A DNA stretch of 53,362 bases from Candidatus Auribacterota bacterium. GTDB taxonomy: Bacteria > Auribacterota > Tritonobacteria > UBA1439. The notes under the pieces are model-generated. The model did not search any database. It was not told the DNA's origin and saw nothing but the letters and a program-made list of their open reading frames with translations. Every line of letters starts with the position of its first letter. Position 1 is the stretch's first letter. Positions 6,996-16,492 of the stretch are shown here, piece after piece. The DNA lies in the NCBI GenBank assembly GCA_026392015.1, contig JAPLCW010000164.1, positions 1-53,362 of the forward strand. The letters run 5' to 3'. A program made the translations under genes and the position numbers.

Positions 6996-9506
6996 TTATG
7001 CCGCATCTTCCGCAAGCGGCAGGGTTATCGAAAAAGTCGTCCCCTCCCCTACCCTGCTCTTCACATCGATGATCCCGCCATGCTCTTCAATGATGCTGTG
7101 GGCGATCGCGAGGCCGAGCCCCACGCCGGCTTCTTTCGTGGTAAAAAACGGGTCAAACAAGTGCGGCAAATCCTTTGGATCTATACCCTTTCCGGTGTCG
7201 GATACCTCAATAACAGCGCTTCCACTCGTTCTGAGCGTGTAAAGCCTCTTTGCTATACCCCCCCCACGGATGGCACCCGCCAAAGGCTCCTCTGGCAGTA
7301 TTTTAGCCACTTTAACGATAATTGTACCAAAATGTTCCATTGCCTGCAATGCATTGATAATTATATTTAAAAATACTTGTTTTAGCTGATCACCGTCGGC
7401 CATGACCATAAGGGGGGTTTTTCCGATCTCTTTCCTGATATCGATGTTTTGCTCGTGTATCTTGGTAGCCAGGAGGAAAAGCGTATTATTGAGGATTTCA
7501 CTGAGATCGGTGCTTTTGAACATCGGAGAACTGGGACGGGCGAAATCCAGAAGCTGTTCGACGAGGTAGTTTATCCTGTCAACCTCCTGAGAGGCGAGTT
7601 TTGCAAAATCTTCCCTGAATTCCCTGTCGAAGTACTTCTGGGGAAGGAGCTGGGTGAACGTTTTGAGAGAAACCAGCGGGTTCTTTATCTCATGCGCCAT
7701 CCCCGCCGCAAGCGTGCCGAGCGAAGCCAGCCTGTCGGCGCGCCGCATCTCCGCCTCGAGCACCTTCCTGTCAGTGAGGTCCGAAAATACAATGAGGGCG
7801 CCGAGGGTCTTTCCGTCGGCGCTGTTGAAAATCGAGGAACTCACCGCGAGCGGTAATTCCTTGTTCCCATCGATCTTGAGCACCACCTCCTCCGCGCTGA
7901 AACTTTCCCTCTGCTCCAGCGTATCCTTAAGGATTATGCGGAGCTCCGCGGGGAGGATGACGATGCTCCTCCCCACTGTCTCTGTCACCGGCATCCGGAG
8001 GATGGACTCCGCCCTGCTGTTGAATGCCGTGATCCTGGAATTGAGGTCGACCGCCACCACCCCGCTCGTCAGGTTATTCATGAGAATTTCCTGATACCTC
8101 TTGCTCTCCTCCACCTTGGTGTAGAGCTGCGCATTTTCGATGGCGACGGCGATATGGTGGGAGAGTGTGGTGAACATCTCGATGTCTTCACTGGTGAACG
8201 TCTCCCCCGTCTCCTTGTGACCAAAAAAGAGGAGCCCTGTGAGCGTGTCTTTGGAGTAGACCGGAATACATATATCGGCATGCACCTTCTCCAGGAGCGC
8301 CGTAATCGCGCGATTCTCCGGGGCCTGGGGGAGCCTCTCCAGTTGTTCGCGGATGATGAGCTCCCGCCTCCACATGAGCTTCCTGATGAGAGGATTATCA
8401 ACCCCGATCATTTCATGATGCGCCGGAGTATCATTACTACCCTGCGCTGCCTGGGGGATGTAAATTTTCCCAGTCCCGTCGGGGAGATAGATAACACCGT
8501 TTTCGATGCCCATGGATTTTGTGATTACCCTCAAAATGAGAGAGAGCAACTCTTCAAGACTGAAAATCGAGGTAAGTATTTTGCTCAAATCACTAAGAAT
8601 TTTGCGATGCTCATATCTCTTTTTGAATAAGGTGCTATCGATAAATGCCTGTATTGCCTCCTTGAGCGGGGTAAATGCAAAAGCGATCAGCAATGCCGGG
8701 ATCATCGCCAAAATAAGAGATTGCAGACCGATCATTCCTCCGAATATCCAATTTGTCAAAAGAACTATGCCTATGTAGCCAACGGTAATAGACGCCGTAA
8801 GCGTGGCATAAAGCGTGGCACGCTTTATGACAATTGTGATATCCATCAGGTGATACTTCGCTATTGCATAAACAACGAAACCTGTCATCACGAGCGTGAA
8901 CACAGGCCCATAACTCTCTGTTTGTTGGATACCAACGAGAGGAGCTATGAAATTAGAAATCGAGGCCAATAACAGCAAAAACAAATTACCGAGAAAAACA
9001 TACTGTATTTGCAGACGTTTTATTCCTGAGGACCTTCGCCATTTACTTGCGAGCTTTAAGAAGGCTGTTCCTGTTACTAATAGGAAATAGGCGATATAGA
9101 GCGGTAATAGAGGGCCATAACGTGCCCGCGGAGCATATTTACCTAATTGCACTCCAGTTAAAAGCAAAGGGTGCATTAAAATAGCTATCAGACATGGACT
9201 GGCAATGATAAAAGCGAAATGCCTAAATTTAACTGGCCTCCCCTCTGGAAAGACGCATGAAAAAATATAAAATGCATTTGCCATAAACATCGCAGAAATA
9301 AAACTGGCACGTATCCAGAAAAGCGCGCTCCTTTCGCTGTAGGCCATTACAACCATATATACAGACAGCGTCCAGCAGGATACAGTAACTGCATATACAC
9401 AAAATGCTATATTTACCGGGGACGATGGACTTTTTCTGTATATGAATAATGCTAGCCCTATGTATGCTATGGCCACGCTGATTAGCAGATAAGCGTCAAA
9501 ATTCAT
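6996..9506 (-). CDS. 7TM-type membrane sensor histidine kinase (paralogue 1)
   Basis: The chosen ATG (836 residues) has GGAG at the right distance and matches the MN start of its paralogue at 12651-15212; a TTG five codons upstream is less likely. Residues 1-270 are hydrophobic with about nine segments, resembling the HisKA_7TM sensor region. Then come a GAF domain (about 305-455), a PAS domain (about 465-575), HisKA with His605 in GMAHEIKNPLVSLKTF, and HATPase (NIIINALQAM, DTGKGID, GVGLGLAI). It sits in the inner membrane and is probably in one operon with the radical SAM gene upstream. It is strongly similar to the kinase at 12651 from about residue 215 on, but much less so in the sensor. 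The ligand is unknown. Confidence 0.93.
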   Translation of the reverse strand: MNFDAYLLISVAIAYIGLALFIYRKSPSSPVNIAFCVYAVTVSCWTLSVYMVVMAYSERSALFWIRASFISAMFMANAFYIFSCVFPEGRPVKFRHFAFIIASPCLIAILMHPLLLTGVQLGKYAPRARYGPLLPLYIAYFLLVTGTAFLKLASKWRRSSGIKRLQIQYVFLGNLFLLLLASISNFIAPLVGIQQTESYGPVFTLVMTGFVVYAIAKYHLMDITIVIKRATLYATLTASITVGYIGIVLLTNWIFGGMIGLQSLILAMIPALLIAFAFTPLKEAIQAFIDSTLFKKRYEHRKILSDLSKILTSIFSLEELLSLILRVITKSMGIENGVIYLPDGTGKIYIPQAAQGSNDTPAHHEMIGVDNPLIRKLMWRRELIIREQLERLPQAPENRAITALLEKVHADICIPVYSKDTLTGLLFFGHKETGETFTSEDIEMFTTLSHHIAVAIENAQLYTKVEESKRYQEILMNNLTSGVVAVDLNSRITAFNSRAESILRMPVTETVGRSIVILPAELRIILKDTLEQRESFSAEEVVLKIDGNKELPLAVSSSIFNSADGKTLGALIVFSDLTDRKVLEAEMRRADRLASLGTLAAGMAHEIKNPLVSLKTFTQLLPQKYFDREFREDFAKLASQEVDRINYLVEQLLDFARPSSPMFKSTDLSEILNNTLFLLATKIHEQNIDIRKEIGKTPLMVMADGDQLKQVFLNIIINALQAMEHFGTIIVKVAKILPEEPLAGAIRGGGIAKRLYTLRTSGSAVIEVSDTGKGIDPKDLPHLFDPFFTTKEAGVGLGLAIAHSIIEEHGGIIDVKSRVGEGTTFSITLPLAEDAA

Positions 9507-9563
9507 TACCATTCTCCACAATAAGCGATATCATTGCGCTCGCCAAGTCTTCCTACTCATGAT

Positions 9564-11225
9564 TCAAAGGCTTTTGGTTGTCGTAGAGCAATTAATTTCA
9601 TCTACAAGATGCGATATAAATTCGATATCCCCTGCCGCAAACGAATACCGCAACTCATCTCTGAAAACCTTTTCTTTGCCCTGATAACCACACTTCAACG
9701 CCATGAGCACTAACTCATCCGCGATATTGGTGGGCATTCCTGCCAATTCTACTTTTTGCGCAAATTCCTCGCTCTTTTGCATAAATTGGCGATATCCCAT
9801 ATTGTTCACGTGATATGGTAACGATGACCAATAGCGAGGAGGATAAAGAAGCTTAATCTTATAATTCATGAGTTTCTCTTCATAATTATTAGTATTGATC
9901 TGGAAATTATATTTTTCGGGATATAATCTCCATCGCGTTCCAGGGATTATCCCCGGGAATTGAACCGGTACTGAGTTCGGTTTTGCATCTAATAATAAAT
10001 CCAGAGTTTCCTTCTCCGTCTCGTCGCTCTCGAAAGGGGAAGGGAAAATAATACTTCCTATGGTGAAAATCCCCGCCTTTCGACATGCCTTAAGCTCTCT
10101 GCGAGTAAGTTCAGGGTCTATTTTTTTTTCAAACCCCTTGGAGAGAATCTCTCTAGACCCCGATTCTATTCCAAAGAATATAGACCGGCATCCCGATCGC
10201 CTTAGAGTCAAATAATCATCATCGCACGAATGCTCTATATGTCCAAATGCGGAATAGGTAATATTGAGCCCTTCTTTCAAAATCAATTGTGCAATATTGA
10301 CAGCATGCCTTAAGGGAGTAGCAGACCCAGCATATCGAAAAGTAGTTATCCCTAATGAAGATACAATTCTGCTTATTTCATCAACAACTCGTTGCGGACT
10401 TTTTAATCTCGTTTTGCATCCGCTCCGAACAGGCTGTATACAGAATGCGCAGCCATATGGGCACCCCCTGCTTTCATCAATAACGATAATCTTTATTTTC
10501 TGATTACCTTCCATACTCGGGTAGATTCGCTCGTCGTATACAGGAAATGGCAGACTATTCAAATCGTTAATCCACTTAATTTCATTAATCTTAACCTGCA
10601 CACCATCCTTGTAGATAATATTCGGGATTTTTGATAGCTCTATTTTTCCGATACAATGTTCGGTCAGTGAGAGGATGACCTCCTCGCCTTCTGCACGTAC
10701 AAGGGCATCGAATAGGTTGGTAGTGGAAAAGATGTGGGTTCCAAATATATCCACATGTGGACCGCCGGCGTAAATTCTCAGGGATGGATATGCCCTCTTG
10801 ATATTTTGTGCTATCTTTATGGAACCTGTGAATCCGTCACCAGTCCAGAGTTTGAAACCTATGAAGTTAGGGCGAAATTCCTTTATTTTTTTGATGATTT
10901 CGTTTGATATTGCTGAAACCACTTTCTCCTGGAACTTCTCCAACTTCTTGTTTAAAAACATAAGCCTTAACAAGTCTACAGCGGATTTCCTAACCTTTTT
11001 CTCATGTTGGCAAAAATGCTTGTGGTAAATTGGTGCGGTCTTTTTAGAAATCTCTAAAGGATATAGCCTTCGGATGGTATTAACGGTACCATAATCAAGT
11101 ATTAGTGTCTCGTGGCCGGCATTTATTAGGGCCCCTGCGAGGTTGGCTAGGCCGTTGTCCGGCATAAGGCTGCTTGGCGTAAACGGATATCCTGCATAGT
11201 TTATAAGAATGCTTCGTGTAGCCAT
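9564..11225 (-). CDS. B12-binding-type radical SAM protein
   Basis: The ATG at 11225 (553 residues) has AAGGA seven bases upstream; an upstream TTG is less likely. The N-terminal 190 residues follow the cobalamin-binding fold of the BchE/YgiQ-like group (LINYAGYPFTP, GLANLAGALINAGHETLILD, GGPHVDIFG). The radical SAM cluster motif is C255, C259 and C262 (GCPYGCAFC), followed by a TIM-barrel region with IFFGIESGS. Such enzymes perform methylation, ring or C-C bond chemistry on unactivated carbons; the substrate here is unknown. It lies 57 bp upstream of a 7TM kinase. A decayed N-terminal copy lies ahead of the second kinase at 15265-15438. The gene is AT-richer than the housekeeping genes in the window. 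Confidence 0.88.
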   Translation of the reverse strand: MATRSILINYAGYPFTPSSLMPDNGLANLAGALINAGHETLILDYGTVNTIRRLYPLEISKKTAPIYHKHFCQHEKKVRKSAVDLLRLMFLNKKLEKFQEKVVSAISNEIIKKIKEFRPNFIGFKLWTGDGFTGSIKIAQNIKRAYPSLRIYAGGPHVDIFGTHIFSTTNLFDALVRAEGEEVILSLTEHCIGKIELSKIPNIIYKDGVQVKINEIKWINDLNSLPFPVYDERIYPSMEGNQKIKIIVIDESRGCPYGCAFCIQPVRSGCKTRLKSPQRVVDEISRIVSSLGITTFRYAGSATPLRHAVNIAQLILKEGLNITYSAFGHIEHSCDDDYLTLRRSGCRSIFFGIESGSREILSKGFEKKIDPELTRRELKACRKAGIFTIGSIIFPSPFESDETEKETLDLLLDAKPNSVPVQFPGIIPGTRWRLYPEKYNFQINTNNYEEKLMNYKIKLLYPPRYWSSLPYHVNNMGYRQFMQKSEEFAQKVELAGMPTNIADELVLMALKCGYQGKEKVFRDELRYSFAAGDIEFISHLVDEINCSTTTKSL

Positions 11226-11373
11226 TTTTTTATCCTTCAATATCGAAGGAGGTGCAATTAAAGTTGGCCTCCCTTTTCTAACCCTGTTATTTGTGATGCA
11301 TTAGCTATGTGACCATAAGGATAACCGCGATGAAGTTCAATGCTAAGAGATAAATTCCAGACGAGAATTCCTT

Positions 11374-12606
11374 TCATGCCTTCCCAATAATCAGCACTGA
11401 ATGAGTACCTCCAACACTATGAGAATTAAGAAGCGCATAGCGAATGCGATTAAAACGCGCCTGATGGGGAGTATAATCTAGATCGCATTCCACCGCAGCG
11501 TGGTCAAGATTGATAGTGGGAGGAATGATACAGTGTTTAATTGCAAGGCACGTTGCGATAAGTTGAAACCCCGCGGCTGAGGCTAGAGAATGTCCCATCA
11601 TGGACTTGATCGAGCTTATGGGTATATGATATGCCTTGTTGCCAAATGCTTTTTTAAAAGCCCTCGTTTCATAGAGATCATAGCTTGGCAATGAATTGCC
11701 ATGCGCATTGATATAATCTATATCGCCGTTAAGGCCGGCGATCGCCAGAGCTTGTCGTATAGCGTGAGATAATGTCTCCCCGTTCTCTTCAACTCCTAAT
11801 ATGCTTTTTGCCTCGCTTGAAGAAGCATGGGCAATGACCTCTGCATAGATAGGTGCTCCTCGATCAATGGCGCTTTCATAACTTTCCAAAACAAGCGCGG
11901 CCGCTCCTTCGCTCAACGCTATTCCATCACTATCCCTATCGAAGGGACGCGATGCTTTTTCGGGTCTGTCATTCCTTGTGGAAAGAATATTCATCGCGCA
12001 AAAGGTCCCGAAAGTCAATGGGAATATAGGTGCATCCGTACCGCCGGCAATGATAACATCGGCATCTCCATTAAGTATTCGGTCAGATCCCCATGCGAGC
12101 GCGTCTAACGATGTCGAACATCCTGAAGATATCGTCGTGTTCACCCCTTTAATACCAAGTTCGATGCAAATATGGCTTGTGGCAATATGAGGAGTGTACT
12201 CTGAATTTACATAGGGACTTATCGAATTTAATCCCTTGGCATGACTCTGATTGGCCTGCACCCAGATATCGCCGCTCCCCATAGACGAAGTTCCAAAGGC
12301 TACACCAATACGTGCAATATCAATACCTTTTTTCGATAATCCCGCATCCTCAAAAGCAATACGAGCGGCGGCAACTGCGAGTTTTGAAAATCTGCCTGCG
12401 TATCGGGCATGCCCCTTGGCTATGAAATCTGAAGGGTTGAAATTCTTAACCTCACCGGCGATCTGCGTCGGATAATCAGCGACATCAAATGAGGTGATTT
12501 TAGTAATGCCAGACCGACCGTTTATAAGTGACTCCCAGAACGCGTTCTTGCCTATACCAATGGGCGAAACCGGGCCTAATCCTGTGATCACTACTCTTTT
12601 TTTCAC
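11374..12606 (-). CDS. FabF-like beta-ketoacyl-ACP synthase
   Basis: This 410-residue condensing enzyme begins with GTG after AAGGA at 8 bp. It has the Cys-His-His triad of elongating ketosynthases: C163 (ISSGCSTSLDAL), H302 (INAHGNSLPSYD) and H339 (KSMMGHSLASAAG). The length is normal for FabF. In canonical FabF the His motifs read NAHGTSTPLND and KSMTGH, so the Asn and Met substitutions suggest a specialised paralogue rather than the housekeeping enzyme. No acyl carrier protein, ketoreductase or other fatty acid gene lies nearby. It sits 44 bp downstream of one 7TM kinase and upstream of the radical SAM gene. It may make a dedicated acyl or polyketide-like compound (inference). Confidence 0.9.
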   Translation of the reverse strand: MKKRVVITGLGPVSPIGIGKNAFWESLINGRSGITKITSFDVADYPTQIAGEVKNFNPSDFIAKGHARYAGRFSKLAVAAARIAFEDAGLSKKGIDIARIGVAFGTSSMGSGDIWVQANQSHAKGLNSISPYVNSEYTPHIATSHICIELGIKGVNTTISSGCSTSLDALAWGSDRILNGDADVIIAGGTDAPIFPLTFGTFCAMNILSTRNDRPEKASRPFDRDSDGIALSEGAAALVLESYESAIDRGAPIYAEVIAHASSSEAKSILGVEENGETLSHAIRQALAIAGLNGDIDYINAHGNSLPSYDLYETRAFKKAFGNKAYHIPISSIKSMMGHSLASAAGFQLIATCLAIKHCIIPPTINLDHAAVECDLDYTPHQARFNRIRYALLNSHSVGGTHSVLIIGKA

Positions 12607-12650
12607 ACTGTATATCCTTTAATTGGGAGGACAGCTTCGCACGCTCCATT

Positions 12651-15212
12651 TTAAACGGCTAGATTCTCCATCTGAACCACACGTACACCCTTTGGTACAA
12701 GAGGTAACATAATAGAAAAGGTAGTCCCCTCCCCTACCTTGCTTTTCACATCAATAGCCCCGCTGTGCTCCTCTATGATGCTGTGTGCGATCGCAAGGCC
12801 GAGCCCCACACCCGCTTCTTTTGTAGTAAAAAATGGCTCGAAGAGATGGAGAATATCTTTCTCGTCTATTCCTTTCCCCGTATCGGTAATCTCAATCACA
12901 ACATTGTCCCCCGACTTCAGGCGAGCTTGCTCCTCCGCGATTCCCTCGGCCCGGATAGCCTCAGGAAAGTACCCTTGTTGTTTCACTAAGTCCACTCGCA
13001 CTATAAGTACACCGCTATCTTGTATCGCCTGTAAAGCGTTCGTTATTATATTGACGAGCACTTGCTTTAGCTGATTACCATCAGCCATAACCAGAAGCGG
13101 CTCAGCCCCAATCTCCGCTCTCACTTCTATTCTCTGTTCCTTGATTTTGTTATTTAACAGCAAAAGTGTGTTTCTCACTATGTCACACACGTCAATCTGC
13201 TTCATCAGCGGCGACCTCGGACGGGCAAAATCGAGAAGCTGCTCTACAAAACCATTAATTCTGTCTATCTCCTCGTTCGCAATCGTCGAAAATTCCTCCC
13301 TGAATTTCTTGTCGCGATAATTCTGTGGAAGGAGGCGGGTGAATATCTTGAGCGATACAAGGGGATTTTTGATCTCATGCGCTATCCCCGCCGCCAGAGT
13401 GCCAAGAGAGGCCAGCCTGTCAGCACGCCGTATCTCCGCCTCGAGCACCTTCTTCTCGGTGAGATCTGAAAAAGCAATGAGAGCGCCGAGCGGCTTCCCT
13501 TCATTATTTTTAAAAATAGACGAACTAACTGCGAGGGGCACCTCTTTACTTCCATTACTTTTGAGCACCACTTCTGTTGTATTGGCGCTTTCCTCATGCG
13601 CCAGCGTATCCATGAGCACAGCTCTCAATTCAGCAGGCAGAATCGAGATGATCTCTGTAATGGTTTCTGAGGCCGGTATCCCAATAATCGCTTCCGCCCT
13701 TCTGTTGAACGCCGTGATCCTTGAATTGAGGTCCACCGCGATCACTCCACTCGTAAGGCTGTTCATGAGAATGTCCTGATACCTTTTGCTCTCCTCGGCC
13801 TTGGTATAGAGCTGTGAATTTTCTATAGCTATGGCGATGTGATACGAAAGAGTGGTGAACATTTCTATATCTTCACTTGTGAATGTCTCTCTTGTCTCTT
13901 TTCGCCCGAAGAACAGAATCCCTGTTAAAGCATTCTTAGAATACACAGGTATGCATATTTCAGCCTTTATGCGCTTCAAAAATTCAACCACATCACGTGT
14001 TTCGAGGGTCTGCGGCAATCTTTCGAGCTGTTCCCTGATAATAAGTTCACGCTTCCGAATAAGTTCCCTGATGAGCGCACAATTCGTTGGTATTGCTTCA
14101 TAGCTCGCCATAGCATCGATATTTCCTTGAGTCGCTCGAGGCACATATGCATTTCCCGATGCTTCAGGGAGATAAAAGGCTCCCGCTGTAATATCCATAG
14201 CCTTCGTGATTATCATGATGATGTGCGCGAGTAGCTCATTAATATTTATGATAGAGGTGAGCGCTTTGCTGAGGTTGCCAAGAATCTTGCGGTGATCGTA
14301 TCTATTTTTAAACAATATCTTATCGATGAATGTCTGGATCGCCTCTTTCAATGGGATAAATGCAAAAGCGATCAGGAACGCAGAGATCATCGCCGCAATC
14401 AACGACTGCAATCCTCGCATCCCACCAAACAGCCAACTTGTTAAAAGAACAACGCATACATAACCCGCAGTAATACAAGCAGTCAATAGCGCGTACATCG
14501 TAGTACTCTTGATAACAATAGCAATGTCCATCAAGCGATACTTGCCTATGGCATATGCAACGAACCCCACCCATATAAGCGCGAAGCATGGTGACAGGCT
14601 GGCTAACTCGTTTGAGGTCAATCTGAGGAGAGGGGCGATCAAACCTGTACAAATTGCAAGGATGGTAAATATCGCTGTACCGAAGAAGAGGTACTGAAAC
14701 TGAAGTCTCTTCATACCAGAGTAGTACACAATTCTACTGTAGAGATAATACAACGTCCAGCCCATGAGTAGAGTAAAATAAGCCAGGAAGAGGGGGAGCG
14801 CATTTCCATAGATAACGTCCATCTCACCTGTAGCATCGATGCGGTATCCTTTAATATGCAAAGGTGACAACGCGACTATGCACATCACCCCGGCGAGAAG
14901 ATAAGGGATGATTATTTTATAACGATATGTAAGCTGTTTCTGCGAAAGAGTAAAAGCAAAGAGCATGAAATTCGGAGGGAGAAAAAATGCCACTGCATAA
15001 GTAAGGGGAGCCCATGTTAACATCCGTTGATCATTACGATTAACCAACAACATTATTACTATGAAAGCCCATAACGCAATATTGAGACTAAAAATGCAAA
15101 ACATCTTATTGAGCAGGACGTCGCGATTCCGTAGATAGACGAAGAGCCCCAGGAATAAAACGAACACTGTAGTTGAAAGAAGGAGATATATCTCGATTAT
15201 GGCAAGATTCAT
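12651..15212 (-). CDS. 7TM-type membrane sensor histidine kinase (paralogue 2)
   Basis: This 853-residue kinase has the same layout as the one at 6996-9506: about nine hydrophobic segments in residues 1-275, GAF (about 310-460), PAS (about 470-585), HisKA with His612 in GIAHEIKNPLVSLKIF, and HATPase (NIITNALQAI, DTGKGID, GVGLGLAI). From the MDIAIVIKSTTMYALLTA region onward the two are close paralogues. The first 215 residues align poorly, so the sensory part differs. It is followed at 44 bp by the ketosynthase and preceded at 52 bp by a radical SAM remnant. It probably senses a membrane-soluble or periplasmic cue and phosphorylates an NtrC-type regulator. Confidence 0.93.
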   Translation of the reverse strand: MNLAIIEIYLLLSTTVFVLFLGLFVYLRNRDVLLNKMFCIFSLNIALWAFIVIMLLVNRNDQRMLTWAPLTYAVAFFLPPNFMLFAFTLSQKQLTYRYKIIIPYLLAGVMCIVALSPLHIKGYRIDATGEMDVIYGNALPLFLAYFTLLMGWTLYYLYSRIVYYSGMKRLQFQYLFFGTAIFTILAICTGLIAPLLRLTSNELASLSPCFALIWVGFVAYAIGKYRLMDIAIVIKSTTMYALLTACITAGYVCVVLLTSWLFGGMRGLQSLIAAMISAFLIAFAFIPLKEAIQTFIDKILFKNRYDHRKILGNLSKALTSIININELLAHIIMIITKAMDITAGAFYLPEASGNAYVPRATQGNIDAMASYEAIPTNCALIRELIRKRELIIREQLERLPQTLETRDVVEFLKRIKAEICIPVYSKNALTGILFFGRKETRETFTSEDIEMFTTLSYHIAIAIENSQLYTKAEESKRYQDILMNSLTSGVIAVDLNSRITAFNRRAEAIIGIPASETITEIISILPAELRAVLMDTLAHEESANTTEVVLKSNGSKEVPLAVSSSIFKNNEGKPLGALIAFSDLTEKKVLEAEIRRADRLASLGTLAAGIAHEIKNPLVSLKIFTRLLPQNYRDKKFREEFSTIANEEIDRINGFVEQLLDFARPRSPLMKQIDVCDIVRNTLLLLNNKIKEQRIEVRAEIGAEPLLVMADGNQLKQVLVNIITNALQAIQDSGVLIVRVDLVKQQGYFPEAIRAEGIAEEQARLKSGDNVVIEITDTGKGIDEKDILHLFEPFFTTKEAGVGLGLAIAHSIIEEHSGAIDVKSKVGEGTTFSIMLPLVPKGVRVVQMENLAV

Positions 15213-15264
15213 AAGGCTTGTATCCCGTTTATAGCTGAATTAAAATTATCGCTATCCTATCCAT

Positions 15265-15438
15265 TTATAATAACACCCTGACTATACCAATGAATGGAGG
15301 GGCCTTATTAGCCCTGAAATCCCATCTGTTTTGAAGCATGAAGGAATTCTGCAAAAGATAGATACAATTATCGGGAATCGGATGGCCAGGCATAAAAGAA
15401 TATCCTGGACAGTTTATGAGGACGTTTCTCGTAGGCAT
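15265..15438 (-). pseudogene. Decayed radical SAM gene, N-terminal remnant
   Basis: The 57-codon frame starts at an ATG with AGAGGG upstream. Its first 24 residues (MPTRNVLINCPGYSFMPGHP then IPDN) match the start of the radical SAM protein at 9564-11225 at about 13 of 24 positions. After that the similarity stops and the frame runs to a stop without any cluster motif. The position, 52 bp ahead of a 7TM kinase, mirrors the intact radical SAM-kinase pair. It is best read as a deletion relic of a duplicated gene pair. It could still be expressed as a short leader peptide, but nothing supports that. Confidence 0.7.
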
Positions 15439-15960
15439 TGAGAAAACCCTCTTTAATAAAACAATATCGTACATTTTTGTACATATGGCCGTATTTGTCA
15501 ATTGTTTTTTTACTTATTCCGTACAAAGGGGTACCGTCTATGCAATTATAGATTAAAGTGTAAAGTTAATAGCGTACATACCCTATCCTCAAACTTTTTA
15601 TTGCAGGGCCTATTCTGGCTTTCATTTTCACCTACCCTCATAGAGATAAGAAACATAAGAGATCATCACGTCGAACCTTAGGTTTTTTCGCATAATTCTA
15701 TAATGTCTTTAGTTGAAATGTCGCATGCCGTTATTCAATGGGATCGAGTTGAGCATGATGAGGCGATTATCGTATTCACTGACAAAGGGCTTTGGATTCG
15801 ATAAATCTCTTTTTACCTTTGGAGGAGAATCTCTAGAATATGGAAATGAGTAATCCAGTCTCGATGTTCTATCAAACCAATGGGATTAGTATACCCATAC
15901 CCTCTTTTTCAAGGATGGGGGATGTATTCTTGGTGGTGACTCAATTTTGGTGTCTTTGAT

Positions 15961-16011
15961 TTGTGGGGTTCGATTTATTGAACCCGGGCGCGATAAATCG
16001 AACCCCTACAA
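15961..16011. repeat. Family E palindromic element, copy 1
   Basis: TTGTGGGGTTCGATTTAT at the left is mirrored by ATAAATCGAACCCCTACAA at the right, around AACCCGGGCGCG. The same design occurs at 20044-20105. It is not a tRNA despite the GGTTCGA box. Confidence 0.7.
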
Positions 16012-16141
16012 CATAGAATAGCTATATTTTGCATATACTTGAGACACTACCGTATTCTTAGGTACTCCGAAATTACCACAGGATTTTGTTACAATAAACC
16101 TGTTACACGGGGTGCGGCTCTTTTTATAGAGAGGAGTCTAA

Positions 16142-16293
16142 CCTGGATTATTCACCAACTATTAATGTTTTAACCGCGGATTACGCTGATTACGCGGATT
16201 TGCATTGTGTAATCCGCCGAATCCGCAGAATCCGCGGTTGCATATGTCCGGCTGTTTAAATTGCTCTTTTATTCGTCTGATGAATAATCCAGG
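16142..16293. repeat. Family B element, copy 2, with perfect TIRs
   Basis: CCTGGATTATTCA (16142-16154) and TGAATAATCCAGG (16281-16293) are perfect 13-bp terminal inverted repeats. Inside is a second palindrome built from GCGGATTACGC and AATCCGCGG motifs. The interior differs from the other B copies, which suggests a modular element. Confidence 0.75.
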
Positions 16294-16492
16294 ATAGATA
16301 ATATTCATCATGCTCAGGTGTTGAATTATCTGAGAATTTCAGGAGTGAGGGTTGCATTAATCATTAATTTTTCCAAACCCAAACTGGAGTATGAGAGGTT
16401 AGTAGTTTAAACCGTGTTTATCAGTGTTCATCCGTGGTTAATAATAGCTTTCTTTTCATCAATGGTATAGTGACGTTATGTGAGGAGGTGCT

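Larger units (their letters stand above)
15439..16492. other. Long gene-free region, element-rich
   Basis: About 1 kb lies between divergently oriented blocks. It holds an E element (15961-16011) and a B element (16142-16293). A 33-codon frame (ATG at 15703) has no ribosome site or known domain. The promoters for the kinase cluster (minus) and the MuiA-like gene (plus) must lie here, but no strong -35/-10 pair stood out. Confidence 0.55.

Noticed and set aside
15703..15804. 33-codon open frame in the long intergenic region
   Set aside because: No ribosome site or recognisable domain; too short to support.
15961..16011. tRNA-like GGTTCGA box
   Set aside because: It lies in a symmetric palindrome with no acceptor or anticodon stem; a second copy at 20044 is the same.
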